64,000 nucleotides of DNA from the NCBI GenBank assembly GCA_000955875.1, contig JYOE01000007.1, forward strand, positions 205,379 through 269,378. Reading direction: 5' to 3'. The stretch is from Terrabacter sp. 28. GTDB taxonomy: Bacteria; Actinomycetota; Actinomycetes; Actinomycetales; Dermatophilaceae. Below the pieces are notes generated by a model. That model saw nothing but the letters and a program-made list of their open reading frames with translations. It did not search any database and was not told the origin of the DNA. Shown piece by piece: positions 1-9,173 of the stretch. Position 1 is the first letter of the stretch; every line of letters starts with the position of its first letter. The position numbers and the translations under genes were made by a program.

Positions 1-592
1 AGCCGTAGGTGTCGCGAGGACCCCGGGAGTCGGGGGAGCGCCGACCGCCACGGCTCCACGACGGCGCGCTCGGCCCGACGACCCGCAGCTCGCTCACCGC
101 GCCCGCGCCGATCTCCTCGTCGATGCGGGCCAGCAGCGACGACGCGAGCAGGCGCATCTGGGTGGCCCAGGCGGTCGAGTCGGCCTGCACGGTCAGCACA
201 CCGTCGACGAAGGTCTGAGGCGTGACGTGGCCGGCGATGTCGGGACCGACGATCTCGGGCCAGCGACCCATGACGGAGCCGACGGCGACGTCGACCTTCC
301 AGCCGCGGTCGAGGAGCAGCCGGTCGAGCTGGTCGCCGAGCAGCGAGGGGTCGCGCCCGTCACGCGCGGAGCCGGAGAGCACCGGCGCGTGGCCGATCGG
401 GCGGCGACGTTTGCGGGGCTTCATGCCCGGCCGCAGCCCCTTGTCGGCAGCCGCGGCGCGCGCCCGGGCCAGTGCCGACGCCGCCGCGTCGGCGATGCGG
501 GTCTGCTCGTCGGTCGGCGCGGGCGCCTCCTCGGGCGAGGCGTCCTCTCGCGACGGCGTCGCCGCCTCCGGCTGCGGCTCGTCGTCAGGCAT
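1..592 (-). CDS. dciA: DciA/DUF721 family replicative-helicase operator (cut at its stop codon)
   Basis: Translates from ATG at 592 to 197 residues without a stop. The last visible residues are RGPRDTYG, a usual C-terminal ending of actinobacterial DUF721 proteins, and the next base on the coding strand is T, so the stop codon probably lies across the window edge. DUF721 proteins (DciA; Rv0004 in M. tuberculosis) bind the replicative helicase DnaB and help it at initiation; that role is family knowledge. The N-terminal third is acidic and alanine-rich and probably disordered; the conserved core begins around the [19 protein letters not shown] stretch. The start overlaps the recF stop by 8 bases, so the two genes are probably translationally coupled. 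Position after recF matches the common dnaN-gnd-recF-DUF721 order. Confidence 0.9.
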   Translation of the reverse strand, partial: MPDDEPQPEAATPSREDASPEEAPAPTDEQTRIADAAASALARARAAAADKGLRPGMKPRKRRRPIGHAPVLSGSARDGRDPSLLGDQLDRLLLDRGWKVDVAVGSVMGRWPEIVGPDIAGHVTPQTFVDGVLTVQADSTAWATQMRLLASSLLARIDEEIGAGAVSELRVVGPSAPSWSRGGRRSPDSRGPRDTYG

Positions 593-1910
593 CGTCGTCC
601 GCCTCGGGGGTCACGACGGTCTCGGGTTCAGCAGAGACGACCGGGTCGACGGCGTCGACGGGGTGGATGGCAGCCACGGGATCATGCCCCGCCTCAGGCA
701 CCGCAGCGCCACCGACCGGCCCGACCTGACCGAGCACGACGGCATACGTGGTGCCGCTCTCGCGGAGCACGTCGGGCACGTCGGCGCCCACGGCCGCGGT
801 GATGAGCACCTGCTCGCAGTCGGCGACGAGCGCGGCCAGCCGCTCACGCCGGCCGGAGTCGAGCTCTGCGAAGACGTCGTCGAGCACGAGCACGGGGTCG
901 TCGCCGAGGTCGCGGCGCAGCAGCCGGTAGGCCGCGAGCTTGAGTCCCAGCGCGAAGCTCCAGGACTCGCCGTGGCTGGCGTAGCCCTTGGCCGGCAGCT
1001 CGCCGAGCGAGAGCACCAGGTCGTCGCGGTGGGGTCCGACGAGGGTGATGCCGCGCTCGATCTCGTTGGGGCGCACTTGCTCGAGGGTCTCGAGCATGCC
1101 GGCGCGCAGCTCGTCGATCTCGGGGACCTCCCCCTCGGCGAGACGCTTGGCGAGGTCCTCGTGCAGCGAGCTGCGGTAGGTGGCGCGGGCGTTCGACGCG
1201 ACGGCGCTGACGGCGTCGTAGCACTCGGACAGGTCGGGCACGAGGTCGCGCAGCAGGCGCAACCGCGCATAGACCAGCTGCGCGCCGACGGTCGAGAGAT
1301 GGTCGTTCCAGACGACGAGGGTGTGCAGCGCCGACTCCCGGGCCTCGTCGAGCGGCGGGTCGCCGGGGCGGGGCTGGCGCCGGGCGCCCTTGCGCAGCAC
1401 CGGGGCCGCCGACTTCAGCAGCGCGTTGCGCTGCTTGAGGATCTTGTCGTAGTCGGAGCGCACCCCTGACCAGCGCGGCTGGCGCTGGACGAGCAGCTCG
1501 TCGAGGAACCGGCGCCGCTCGGACGGGTCGCCCTTGACCAGGGCGAGGTCCTCGGGGGCGAAGAGCACCGTGCGGACCGTGCCGAGCACGTCGCGCGGCC
1601 GCGACACGGGGGAGCGACCCAGCCGGGCCCGGTTCGCGCGGCCCGGCGTGATCTCGAGCTCGACCATGGTCTCGCGCTCGTCACGCACGATCGCGCCCCG
1701 CACGATCGCCTGGGCCGCGCCGAACCGCACGAGCGGCTGGTCGGTCGCGACCCGGTGCGAGCCGAGCGTGGCGAGGTAGCCGACCGCCTCGACGAGGTTG
1801 GTCTTGCCCTGTCCGTTGAGGCCGACGAGCGTCGTCACCCCGGGCGTCAGCGCGAGCTCGGCGCTCGGGTAGCTGCGGAAGTCCTTGAGGGTCAGGTGGC
1901 GGACGTGCAC
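585..1910 (-). CDS. recF: DNA replication and repair protein RecF
   Basis: 441-residue SMC-like ATPase that loads RecA at single-strand gaps with RecO and RecR. The N-terminus [14 protein letters not shown] is the classic RecF opening. Walker A is GLNGQGKTN (about residues 29-37) and Walker B is [13 protein letters not shown] near the C-terminal third. About 45 acidic residues at the end, rich in [19 protein letters not shown] sequence, extend past the usual RecF end and look disordered. It lies downstream of gnd on the same strand and overlaps dciA. Its length is slightly above the usual 360-400 for the family because of the tail. Confidence 0.97.
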   Translation of the reverse strand: MHVRHLTLKDFRSYPSAELALTPGVTTLVGLNGQGKTNLVEAVGYLATLGSHRVATDQPLVRFGAAQAIVRGAIVRDERETMVELEITPGRANRARLGRSPVSRPRDVLGTVRTVLFAPEDLALVKGDPSERRRFLDELLVQRQPRWSGVRSDYDKILKQRNALLKSAAPVLRKGARRQPRPGDPPLDEARESALHTLVVWNDHLSTVGAQLVYARLRLLRDLVPDLSECYDAVSAVASNARATYRSSLHEDLAKRLAEGEVPEIDELRAGMLETLEQVRPNEIERGITLVGPHRDDLVLSLGELPAKGYASHGESWSFALGLKLAAYRLLRRDLGDDPVLVLDDVFAELDSGRRERLAALVADCEQVLITAAVGADVPDVLRESGTTYAVVLGQVGPVGGAAVPEAGHDPVAAIHPVDAVDPVVSAEPETVVTPEADDDA

Positions 1911-1986
1911 GTCAGGTCGGCTGGTTCTCGAGGGCGGGCGCGTGCGGCGTCGACGCGGGTGCCGTCGCCGGACGCGCCACGGGAGG

Positions 1987-3003
1987 TCAGGAGGTGGAGC
2001 CGGTGCCCGAGGAGGGCCCGGCGTTCGCGGCGTCGTGCGCCGCCGAGCCGGGCTGCTCGGGGGCGGGCGCCGGGTGGGTCGAGCCCTCGTCGCCGGTCTT
2101 GCGACGCAGCTGCTCGCCCTCGGCGATGGTCATCACCTGGTGGCCGCCGAACTGGCCGCGCAGTGCGGCGACCGCCTGCATGGTCGGCGAGCTCGGCTGG
2201 CGCGAGGCGAAACGGGCGAAGAGCGAGGCCGAGATGACCGGCATCGGCACGCCGAGCGCGATGGCCTCCTCGACGGTCCAGCGACCCTCGCCCGAGTCGT
2301 TGGTGTAGTCGGACACGTCGTCGAGGTGGGGGTTGTCCTCGAGGGCCTTGACCATGAGGTCGAGCAACCACGACCGCACGACGGTGCCGCGGCTCCACGC
2401 CTTGAACGCCCCGGGGACGTCCTTGACGATGTCCTTCTTCTCGAGCAGCTCGTAGCCCTCGGCGTACGCGTGCATGAGGCCGTACTCGATGCCGTTGTGG
2501 ACCATCTTCGTGTAGTGCCCGGCGCCGACCTCGCCCGCGTGGACGAAGCCCTCCTCGCGCGGGCCCTCGGGACGCAGGGAGTCGAAGATCGGCATCGCCT
2601 TCTCGACCCACTTCTCGTCGCCGCCGCACATCAGGCCGTAGCCGTTGTCGAGGCCCCAGATGCCGCCGCTCACGCCGCAGTCGACGTAGCCGATCTGCTT
2701 CTCGCCGAGCAGCTTCGCGTTCTCGAAGTCGTCGGTGAAGCGCGAGTTGCCGCCGTCGATGACGAGGTCACCCGGCTCGAGCAGGCCGCCGAGCTCGGCG
2801 ACCGTCTGGCGGGTCGGTTCGCCCGCCGGGACCATCACCCACACGACGCGGGGTGCCTCGAGGGCCTGGACGAGCTCGGGGAGCGATCCGACGTCACGCA
2901 CGTCGGGGTTGAAGTCGAACCCGACGACTTCGTGACCGGCGCGGCGCAACCGCTCGCGCATGTTGCCGCCCATCTTGCCGAGACCGATGAGACCGAGCTG
3001 CAT
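1987..3003 (-). CDS. gnd: 6-phosphogluconate dehydrogenase, decarboxylating (short GndA type)
   Basis: 338 residues from ATG at 3003, with an AGAAAGG ribosome-binding stretch upstream. Oxidises and decarboxylates 6-phosphogluconate to ribulose 5-phosphate in the pentose phosphate pathway. Visible motifs are the dinucleotide fold GLGKMGGNM at residues 6-14, [14 protein letters not shown], and the catalytic segment [19 protein letters not shown] with its Lys and His. The length fits the short (about 300-residue) bacterial subgroup rather than the 470-residue type. The last 40 residues are Ser/Gly/Ala-rich and non-conserved. gnd between dnaN and recF is common in Actinomycetota. Preference for NAD or NADP cannot be told from sequence alone. 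Confidence 0.93.
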   Translation of the reverse strand: MQLGLIGLGKMGGNMRERLRRAGHEVVGFDFNPDVRDVGSLPELVQALEAPRVVWVMVPAGEPTRQTVAELGGLLEPGDLVIDGGNSRFTDDFENAKLLGEKQIGYVDCGVSGGIWGLDNGYGLMCGGDEKWVEKAMPIFDSLRPEGPREEGFVHAGEVGAGHYTKMVHNGIEYGLMHAYAEGYELLEKKDIVKDVPGAFKAWSRGTVVRSWLLDLMVKALEDNPHLDDVSDYTNDSGEGRWTVEEAIALGVPMPVISASLFARFASRQPSSPTMQAVAALRGQFGGHQVMTIAEGEQLRRKTGDEGSTHPAPAPEQPGSAAHDAANAGPSSGTGSTS

Positions 3004-3161
3004 GTCGCGAGCCTTTCTGACGGGAGGACGGGGGTCGATCTGGTGGCGCGGTTCGAGGCTACGCCTGCCGCCGTGCGGACGGCAGGGCGCCCACGGGGTG
3101 GAGGGTGGCCATCCGCCCGCAACCGATGGCGTACGCCATGGGCGGCGTCGGCGACGGCGGC

Positions 3162-4289
3162 TCAGCTCGCGAAGCGCACCGGCATGAGCACGTAGCGGTA
3201 GCTGCTGTCGGGCTCGGAGTCGGCCTCGGCCTGCCCGGTCAGCACGGCGGGCCGGCTGGGCTGGGTGAAGCTGAGCCGGCTCCAGGCGGTGCCGACCGCG
3301 TGCAGGCCGTCGAGCAGGAACTGCGGGTTGAACGCGATCTGGATGTCGGGACCGTTGAGGGTCGCCTCGACGGCCTCGGAGGCCTGCGCGTCGTCGCCGG
3401 TGCCGGCCTCGATCGCGACCTGGCCGTCGGTGAACTTGAGCAGCACGGGGGTGTTGCGCTCGGCGACGAGCGCCACGCGCTTGACCGCCTCCTCGAGGGC
3501 CGCCGTCTCGACGACCGCCTCGGTGTCGACCGACGTGGGGAAGATCGAGGTGACCTTCGGGTACTCGCCGTCGAGCAGTCGGGTGGTCGCTCGACGCTGG
3601 CCGGCCTCGAAGCCGATGAGGCCGTCGCCGCCGTGGCCGAGCGCGAGCTCGACCGAGCCGGAGGCGCCGAGCGCGCGGGCGGTGTCGGAGAGCTGGCGGG
3701 CCGGGATGAGCGCGACGTGGTTGGCGTCGGTGGCGGACGGGCTCCACGTGAGCTCGCGCATCGCGAGCCGGTAGCGGTCGGTGGCGAGCAGGGTGACCTT
3801 GTCGCCGTCGATCTCCATGCGCACGCCGGTGAGGATCGGCAGGGTGTCGCCCTTGTCGGCGGCGATGGAGACCTGCGCGACGGCTTGGGTGAAGACGTCG
3901 CCCGCGATGGTGCCGCTCGTCTCGGGGGCCGCGGGAAGCGTGGGGTAGTCGGCCACGGGCATCTCGCGCAGTGCGAAACGGGACGAGCCGCAGGCGACGT
4001 TGACCTTCGTGCCGTCGGTGCTGACGTCGATCGGCTTGTTGGGCAGGTTGCGCGAGATGTCGGCGAGCAGACGGCCGAGCACGAGGACCTGACCGGACTC
4101 GGCGACGTCGGCCGGCACCGTGATGCGCGCGGACACCTCGTAGTCGAACGCGGAGAGGGTGAGCGTGCCGTCCTCGTTCGCGTCGACGAGCACGCCCGCG
4201 AGCACGGGGACCGGCGGGCGGGCCGGCAGGCCACGGGCCACCCAGGTCACGGCCTCGGCCAGGACGTCTCGCTCAACCCGAAACTTCAC
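3162..4289 (-). CDS. dnaN: DNA polymerase III beta subunit (sliding clamp)
   Basis: 375 residues from a GTG start at 4289 (MKFRVERDVLAEAVTWVARGLP). Forms the ring-shaped dimer that tethers polymerase III to DNA and binds many repair partners. The three-fold repeated clamp domain covers the whole length, and the C-terminal MPVRFAS is close to the conserved MPMR(L/V) ending that lines the partner-binding pocket. It lies directly beside the DnaA-box cluster, as in most actinomycetes, and reads away from oriC. dnaA is 2.5 kb away instead of next door because two unrelated genes intervene. Confidence 0.97.
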   Translation of the reverse strand: MKFRVERDVLAEAVTWVARGLPARPPVPVLAGVLVDANEDGTLTLSAFDYEVSARITVPADVAESGQVLVLGRLLADISRNLPNKPIDVSTDGTKVNVACGSSRFALREMPVADYPTLPAAPETSGTIAGDVFTQAVAQVSIAADKGDTLPILTGVRMEIDGDKVTLLATDRYRLAMRELTWSPSATDANHVALIPARQLSDTARALGASGSVELALGHGGDGLIGFEAGQRRATTRLLDGEYPKVTSIFPTSVDTEAVVETAALEEAVKRVALVAERNTPVLLKFTDGQVAIEAGTGDDAQASEAVEATLNGPDIQIAFNPQFLLDGLHAVGTAWSRLSFTQPSRPAVLTGQAEADSEPDSSYRYVLMPVRFAS

Positions 4290-4926
4290 GGTGCACTCAC
4301 TTCGACGGGGAAGGTCATTGGGGCTCAGACACTAGTGCCTGCCGGTGACTGACACCACAGACACTCCCCGAATGACCAGACAGGTCGAAATCACCCGTTT
4401 GGGCGGGCGCCCGTGGTCGTTCGTCCCGACCCTCGTTGTCGGGGCTCATCTCCTCGACTTGAGTCTCGTCATAGTCATAGGTGGTGTGGATTCTGTGGAC
4501 AACGCGAGTCCGCGCAGGTCAGGGGCTCTACAGGGATGTGCACGAGGTGTGGGCGCCCGACAGCCGCGCCAGGCGCGGGCTGTGGACGGATTTCGGCGGT
4601 GCACAGCGTCCCCACAACCAGGAGGGAGCTTGTCCGCAGGCGGGTCGGCGTCGTCCACACCCGTCCACAGGCCGGTGTGGAGGAGCGGACGGCATATGTC
4701 CGCTTTGCCACGCTTGGTGACTAGTCAGCTGTGCATGGAGAGCGGCTCCGCTTCCACAGAGTTTTCCACAACCGGTGGACAACGTTCCGGCGGATCTGTC
4801 GGCGGCGTCTGGAGTGGCGGGTCACGGCGAGATCACGCTGTGCACACAGGTGTGGAAAAGACTGTGGACAGATGTGGACGTTCCGAGGACGCCGGCGGCA
4901 GGAGCCGTGCCGACGACGGGCAGGGA
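4290..4926. other. oriC: Chromosomal replication origin oriC (DnaA-box cluster)
   Basis: 637 bases without a convincing gene. The actinobacterial DnaA box TTGTCCACA occurs perfectly, on the minus strand, at 4494-4502. One-mismatch copies lie at 4651-4659 (TCGTCCACA), 4762-4770 (TTTTCCACA), 4774-4782 (GGTGGACAA), 4851-4859 (TGTGGAAAA) and 4863-4871 (TGTGGACAG). Two-mismatch copies lie at 4581-4589, 4661-4669 and 4873-4881. Boxes occur in both orientations. A GCGGAC/GTCCGC inverted repeat surrounds GGCATAT at 4685-4703. Placement next to dnaN and the density of boxes make this the likely oriC. I could not locate an unambiguous AT-rich unwinding element; 4466-4490 is the least GC-rich stretch. 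Confidence 0.9.
4494..4502 (-). promoter_or_regulatory. Perfect DnaA box in oriC
   Basis: TGTGGACAA on the plus strand is the exact reverse complement of the actinobacterial consensus TTGTCCACA. It is the only perfect match inside the dnaN-side cluster. Confidence 0.85.
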
Positions 4927-5688
4927 CTAGTTCGCGGAAGCGTCGGTGACCACGAGGTGGCGCGACGCGCCGAGCAGCGTCTCGAAGAGCGCGGGGGCGT
5001 CGGGGAGAGGCCCCAGCTGCGAGAAGACCTCGCTCGTGACCGCCCCGAGGAGCAGGGTCCACGCCGCGACGCCCTGCGCCAGCATCGCGGGGTCGATGCC
5101 CGTGCCGGCGAACATCGGATCCGCGAGCAGGGCTCCCAGAGCTGCCGTCGCGGGAGCCTCGGGGATCCCGAGTCCGGACGCCTCGGGCACACGTCGTGCC
5201 GACCGGGCGTCCTCGAGCAGGGTGACGAGCAGGGCCATCACGGCGGTCCCGGCCTCGGTCGTGCGTTCTGCGGGCGCGTCGTAGTCGGGCACGGGCGAGC
5301 CGTAGATGAGGGCGAAGTCGTGCGGGTGCTCGAGGGCCCAGGTCCGCAGCGCGCGACCGAGGGCGTCCCAGCGACCGCCCAGGTCGTCGGGGTCGACGGC
5401 GTCGTGCGCGGCCCGCACCGCGTCGGCCAGGGAGAGATAGCTGTCCACGATCAACCTCGTGAGCAGCTCGTCGCGGCTCTCGACGTAGCGGTAGACGCCG
5501 GACGACACCATGCCGAGGTCGCGGGCCACCGCTCGGAGGCTGAGCCCGGCCGCGCCGGAGGTGGCCAGGTGCCCGCGCGCGACGCGGAGGATGTCTGCCT
5601 CGACGGCTCGCCTGTTGCGGGCGCGCTTGCCGAGCTTCGCGGCGGGGGCGGCGTGGGCGGCGTGGGCGGCTCGGGCGGCGGTGTCCAT
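4927..5688 (-). CDS. TetR-family transcriptional regulator
   Basis: 253 residues. The N-terminal helix-turn-helix sits at about residues 25-75 (ILRVARGHLATSGAAG, then VARDLGMVSSGVYRYVESR), the standard TetR recognition helix region. The remainder resembles the ligand-binding domain of TetR proteins with a WHG-type C-terminus (WALEHPHDFALIYGSPVP). The first 20 residues are an alanine/histidine low-complexity stretch from a short GC-rich repeat. It is divergent from the epimerase gene at 5805, and two inverted repeats lie between them, so it probably represses itself and that gene. The inducing ligand is unknown. Its location inside the oriC-dnaA interval is unusual. Confidence 0.88.
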   Translation of the reverse strand: MDTAARAAHAAHAAPAAKLGKRARNRRAVEADILRVARGHLATSGAAGLSLRAVARDLGMVSSGVYRYVESRDELLTRLIVDSYLSLADAVRAAHDAVDPDDLGGRWDALGRALRTWALEHPHDFALIYGSPVPDYDAPAERTTEAGTAVMALLVTLLEDARSARRVPEASGLGIPEAPATAALGALLADPMFAGTGIDPAMLAQGVAAWTLLLGAVTSEVFSQLGPLPDAPALFETLLGASRHLVVTDASAN

Positions 5689-5720
5689 GCGCCCAGCCTG
5701 CCACGAAGTGCCGCATAACT

Positions 5721-5735
5721 GTGAGCAGTGCTCTT
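5721..5735. promoter_or_regulatory. Imperfect TetR operator half of a pair
   Basis: GTGAGCAGTGCTCTT, an imperfect inverted repeat with the same core (GTGAGC-N3-GCTC) as the perfect palindrome 48 bases away. Lies just upstream of the TetR gene start at 5688. Binding by the adjacent TetR protein is inferred. Confidence 0.6.
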
Positions 5736-5767
5736 GATTTTTGTGAACTGGTGCGTCACCCTTCGAA

Positions 5768-5784
5768 TGTGAGCGGTGCTCACA
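5768..5784. promoter_or_regulatory. Perfect TetR operator palindrome
   Basis: TGTGAGCGGTGCTCACA, perfect 7-base arms around GGT, located 21 bases before the epimerase start. With the imperfect copy at 5721-5735 it forms an operator pair in the divergent intergenic region. Size and symmetry suit a TetR dimer. Confidence 0.7.
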
Positions 5785-5804
5785 CTTACTCTCCAGGAGA
5801 CGCC

Positions 5805-6770
5805 ATGACCCACCACCTCGTCCTCGGCGCCGGCGGCGTCGGCCGCACGACGACCGCCGCCCTCGTCGCCCAGGGCCACACCGTCACGCTCGCGTCCCGA
5901 TCGGGTCGGGTGGTCGAGCGCCCCTGGGAGGCGTCGAACCCGGATGCCGTCGAGGTCGTCGCCGCCGACGCGGGCGACGCCGGGCGCCTGACGAGCCTTG
6001 CGACCGGCGCGACGAGCATCGTCAACGCCGTCAACCCGCCCAGCTACCTCACCTGGGACACCGACTGGCCACCCGTCGCGGCCGCCACGCTCGCCGCGGC
6101 CGAGACCACGGGCGCCCGGCTCGTCATCATCGGCAACCTCTACGGCTACGGCCGGGTGGACTCCCCCATGCACGAGGACACCCCGCTGCGTCCCGCGGGG
6201 CACAAGGGAGCGATCCGCGCCGACATGTGGGCCGAGGCGCTGGCCCGCCACGAGGCCGGACGCGTGCGCGTCACCGAGCTGCGCTCCAGCGACTACTTCG
6301 GCCCGGGCACGACGCCGCGCACGAGCTATCTGGGCGACGTCATCCTCGACGCGCTCCTCGCGGGCCGGCCGCCCTTCGTGCCGGTCGGCCGCGCCGACGC
6401 GGCGCACTCGTGGACCTACGTCCCCGACGTCGGCGCCCTCGCCGCCCGCGTCGCGACCAGCGACACGAGCGACGACGCCTGGGGCCGGGCCTGGCACGTG
6501 CCGACCTCGGCGCCGCGCACCTTCGACGAGACGGCCCGCGACATCGCGCGGCTCGCCGGCGTCAAGCCCCGCAAGGTACGCGTGCTGCCCCGCCCGCTCG
6601 GAACCGCGGCCGGACTCGTCGTCCCCTTCATGCGCGAGGTCCGCGAGACGCGCCACCAGTTCGAGCGGCCGTTCGTGCTCGACTCCTCCCTGACCGAGCA
6701 GACCTTCGGGATCGCCCCGACCCCGTGGGACGACGCGCTCACCGCCACCATCGCCGCGCGACGTCGCTGA
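5805..6770 (+). CDS. NAD(P)-dependent epimerase/dehydratase-like (atypical SDR) protein
   Basis: 321 residues from ATG at 5805, preceded by CCAGGAGA. The N-terminus carries a Rossmann motif GAGGVGRTTTAAL (about residues 8-20). The middle has NLYGYG, which takes the place of the usual catalytic Tyr-x3-Lys region, so this is an extended or atypical SDR rather than a classical one. Substrate unknown. It is divergent from the TetR gene and has operator-like palindromes in its promoter, so it is probably the target of that regulator. It converges on dnaA, with a strong shared hairpin between them. Membership of the NAD-dependent epimerase/dehydratase superfamily is fairly sure; the reaction is not. 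Confidence 0.85.
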   Translation: MTHHLVLGAGGVGRTTTAALVAQGHTVTLASRSGRVVERPWEASNPDAVEVVAADAGDAGRLTSLATGATSIVNAVNPPSYLTWDTDWPPVAAATLAAAETTGARLVIIGNLYGYGRVDSPMHEDTPLRPAGHKGAIRADMWAEALARHEAGRVRVTELRSSDYFGPGTTPRTSYLGDVILDALLAGRPPFVPVGRADAAHSWTYVPDVGALAARVATSDTSDDAWGRAWHVPTSAPRTFDETARDIARLAGVKPRKVRVLPRPLGTAAGLVVPFMREVRETRHQFERPFVLDSSLTEQTFGIAPTPWDDALTATIAARRR

Positions 6771-6809
6771 CGGCATACGCCATCGGGGCCGACCGGCCCC
6801 TGCCGTCAG
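6767..6809. terminator. Bidirectional terminator between epimerase gene and dnaA
   Basis: Nested inverted repeat: outer arms CTGACGGCA (6767-6775) and TGCCGTCAG (6801-6809), inner arms GGGGCC (6785-6790) and GGCCCC (6795-6800). It overlaps both stop codons, so it can serve both convergent genes. No U-tract, as is common in high-GC actinomycetes. Confidence 0.7.
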
Positions 6810-8482
6810 TGGGACTGCTGCCGGATGCGGTTGGTCAGCTCCGTGACCTGGTTGTAGATCGCGCGGCGCTCACCCATGAGCTCGCGGATCTTGCGGTCGG
6901 CGTGCATGACCGTCGTGTGGTCGCGGCCGCCGAAGTGCTGACCGATCTTCGGCAGGCTGAGGTCGGTCATCTCGCGGCACAGGTACATCGCGATCTGGCG
7001 GGCCGTCACGAGCTGGCGCGAGCGGCTCGAGCCGCACAGGTCCTCGATCGTCACCGCGTAGTAGGCGGCCGTGACCGCCATGATCGTCGCCGCGGTCACC
7101 TGGTTGGGCGTCTCGTTCGGCAGCACGTCCTTGAGCACGATCTCGGCGAGCGGCAGGTCGACCGGCTGGCGGTTCAGGTTGCTGAACGCCGTGACGCGGA
7201 TCAGTGCCCCCTCGAGCTCGCGGATGTTGGTGCTGAAGTTCGTCGCGATGTACTCGAGCACGTCGTCGGGCACCGACATGCGGTCCTGGATCGCCTTCTT
7301 GCGCAGGATCGCGATGCGGGTCTCGAGGTCGGGCGGCTGCACGTCGGTGAGCAGGCCCGACTCGAAGCGGGTGCGCATCCGGTCCTCGAAGCCGGACAGC
7401 TCACGCGGCGGCAGGTCACTGGTGATGACGATCTGCTTGTTCGCGTTGTGCAGCGTGTTGAAGGTGTGGAAGAACTCCTCCTGGGTCTGCAGCTTGCCCT
7501 GGAGGAACTGGATGTCGTCGATGAGCAGCACGTCGACGCTGCGGTAGCGGTTCTGGAACGCGCTCGCCTTGTCGTCGCGGATGCTGTTGATGAAGTCGTT
7601 GGTGAACTCCTCGGAGTTCACGTAGCGCACCCGCACGTTCGGGAACATGGTGCGCGCGTAGTGGCCGATCGCGTGGAGCAGGTGCGTCTTGCCCAGACCG
7701 GACTCGCCGTAGACGAAGAGCGGGTTGTACGCCTTCGCCGGCGCCTCGGCGACCGCGACCGCCGCCGCGTGGGCGAAGCGGTTGCTCGCGCCGATGACGA
7801 AGGTGTCGAACGTGTACTTCGGGTTGAGTCGCGTGTCGCCGGGAGAGCTGGGCTCGGGACGCTGCTGGAGACGCAGGGGGCCGCTCTCGCCGCCGCTCAG
7901 CGGGTCGGGGCCGAGCTCCATCTGAGTCTGCACGTCGGGGTATGCCGGCCGGGCGGGTTCGTCGAGGTCGGCGCCGTTGAGGGCGGGCGCGCTCTCGGCG
8001 AGGTCGCGCAGCGGGTTGTGCTGGGCGTGGTGCGCCTGTGGGTGGATGCCGGGGTGGGCGGGGCTGCCGAAGCCTGCGGATCCGGTGGCCGCGCCACCCT
8101 GGGCGAGGCCGTTGTGATGCCCCGCCGAGCCGTTGCTGTCGGAGCCGCTCTGACGGCGGCCGTCGTTCACCTGGCCGGTGGGCTCGTCGCTGATCATGCC
8201 GAGGTCGGTCTCGAGACTCTCGTCGACCGAGACCGCGACCTGGACGGGGTGCCCGAGCTGGTCGGCGAGAGCGGTGTGGACCTGCTCGCGCACGCGCGTC
8301 TCGAGGAAGTCCTTGGTGAAGGTGTTGGGAGCGCGCACCAGCGCGATCTGGTCGAGCACCCCGACGAGGCGGCAGAGCCGGACGAAGGCGCGCTCTTGGT
8401 TCGACAGTCCCGAGTCGAGTGTGCCGAGCGTCTGCTGCCAGATCCGCGCGTAGTCGACGCCTGTCTCGGCCACCAAACCCAC
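6806..8482 (-). CDS. dnaA: Chromosomal replication initiator protein DnaA
   Basis: 558 residues from GTG at 8482 (an in-frame GTG at 8473 is an alternative). Binds DnaA boxes, unwinds oriC and loads helicase. Domain I is about residues 1-90; domain II is a long Gly/Ala/Pro-rich linker to about residue 215, typical of actinobacteria. The AAA+ domain III has Walker A GESGLGKTHLLHAIG and Walker B VDVLLIDDIQFL. Domain IV carries the DnaA signature (CREMTDLSLPKIGQHFGGRDHTTVMHA). It reads toward oriC. Two perfect DnaA boxes about 135-155 bases upstream of the start suggest autoregulation. Confidence 0.98.
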   Translation of the reverse strand: MGLVAETGVDYARIWQQTLGTLDSGLSNQERAFVRLCRLVGVLDQIALVRAPNTFTKDFLETRVREQVHTALADQLGHPVQVAVSVDESLETDLGMISDEPTGQVNDGRRQSGSDSNGSAGHHNGLAQGGAATGSAGFGSPAHPGIHPQAHHAQHNPLRDLAESAPALNGADLDEPARPAYPDVQTQMELGPDPLSGGESGPLRLQQRPEPSSPGDTRLNPKYTFDTFVIGASNRFAHAAAVAVAEAPAKAYNPLFVYGESGLGKTHLLHAIGHYARTMFPNVRVRYVNSEEFTNDFINSIRDDKASAFQNRYRSVDVLLIDDIQFLQGKLQTQEEFFHTFNTLHNANKQIVITSDLPPRELSGFEDRMRTRFESGLLTDVQPPDLETRIAILRKKAIQDRMSVPDDVLEYIATNFSTNIRELEGALIRVTAFSNLNRQPVDLPLAEIVLKDVLPNETPNQVTAATIMAVTAAYYAVTIEDLCGSSRSRQLVTARQIAMYLCREMTDLSLPKIGQHFGGRDHTTVMHADRKIRELMGERRAIYNQVTELTNRIRQQSH

Positions 8483-8616
8483 CTGCCCCTGACTTCAATT
8501 CCGTTGCACTTGTTGCGATCCCGGCGCTGAGCGCACTCGAGCGGGCCGGAGCGGGAGCTCGACCGTGCCGGGTCGGACGACTGGGGACGTCCGGTGCCTT
8601 GGTGAACGATGCCCTG

Positions 8617-8637
8617 TTGTCCACACGTTTGTCCACA
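8617..8637 (+). promoter_or_regulatory. Tandem perfect DnaA boxes upstream of dnaA
   Basis: TTGTCCACA at 8617-8625 and again at 8629-8637, same orientation, 12 bases start to start. Spacing of about one helical turn suits cooperative DnaA binding and self-regulation of dnaA. Confidence 0.85.
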
Positions 8638-8812
8638 GCCTGTGCATGGGTCGGGCGAGGATCGTGAAGTCGAAAACCTACCCCGGCTGAGCCGCCGTGA
8701 CAATCACGTCCGGAAGAGAACTTTCTCGTCGTCGGCGTGTCGCCTTGCAATCGTCCACCGACGTTCCAAGATCGTCGGTTCTGCCCTCATCGGCGCGACT
8801 CCTCCCACCGGT

Positions 8813-8841
8813 TTGACCCTTCTTCCGGGCGCCCGTATCGT
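8813..8841 (+). promoter_or_regulatory. Candidate rpmH promoter
   Basis: TTGACC (8813-8818), 17-base spacer, TATCGT (8836-8841). Fits a principal-sigma promoter, 176 bases upstream of rpmH. By-eye call only. Confidence 0.45.
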
Positions 8842-9017
8842 TGACCGAGCGTGTCTGCGACCTCTTTCGCATGCCCATGGCCCCGGGCCCGGTTCGTCCG
8901 GTTCCCGGTCCTCCCTGGGCTTGCCGATTGCGGTCGCATCGGCCACCGCCAGCCCCACCCCGGGCGCCTTCCGTCGCAGCTGCGCCGGGCGTGCACCCGC
9001 AACCTACGGAGAACCTC

Positions 9018-9155
9018 GTGAGCAAGCGCACCTTCCAGCCGAACAACCGTCGCCGCGCCAAGACGCACGGCTTCCGCCTTCGCATGCGCACCCGCGCCGG
9101 TCGCGCCATCCTCGCTGCCCGCCGCCGCAAGGGCCGCGCCGAGCTCTCTGCCTGA
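9018..9155 (+). CDS. rpmH: 50S ribosomal protein L34
   Basis: 45 residues from GTG at 9018, preceded by GGAG. The sequence [20 protein letters not shown] and its continuation [17 protein letters not shown] is the textbook bL34 sequence, highly basic and of standard length. It is the first gene of the conserved rpmH-rnpA-yidD-yidC-jag-rsmG-parAB run and is divergent from dnaA. Confidence 0.98.
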   Translation: MSKRTFQPNNRRRAKTHGFRLRMRTRAGRAILAARRRKGRAELSA

Positions 9156-9173
9156 GTCGCCGGAGGCCGCGGC

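Larger units (their letters stand above)
8483..9017. promoter_or_regulatory. dnaA/rpmH divergent intergenic region
   Basis: 535 bases with no supported gene between divergent dnaA and rpmH. It holds two perfect DnaA boxes (8617-8625 and 8629-8637), a likely rpmH promoter (8813-8841), and a 16-base sequence (8708-8723) repeated exactly upstream of the WXG100 genes. It may serve as a second part of the origin or as the dnaA autoregulatory region. Confidence 0.75.

Noticed and set aside
222..1469. 415-codon plus-strand frame over dciA and recF
   Set aside because: Shadow of recF on the opposite strand; no recognisable motifs.
4290..4926. Protein-coding frames through the oriC interval
   Set aside because: Short frames exist on both strands but are all unlike each other and known proteins, cross DnaA boxes and lack ribosome-binding sites.
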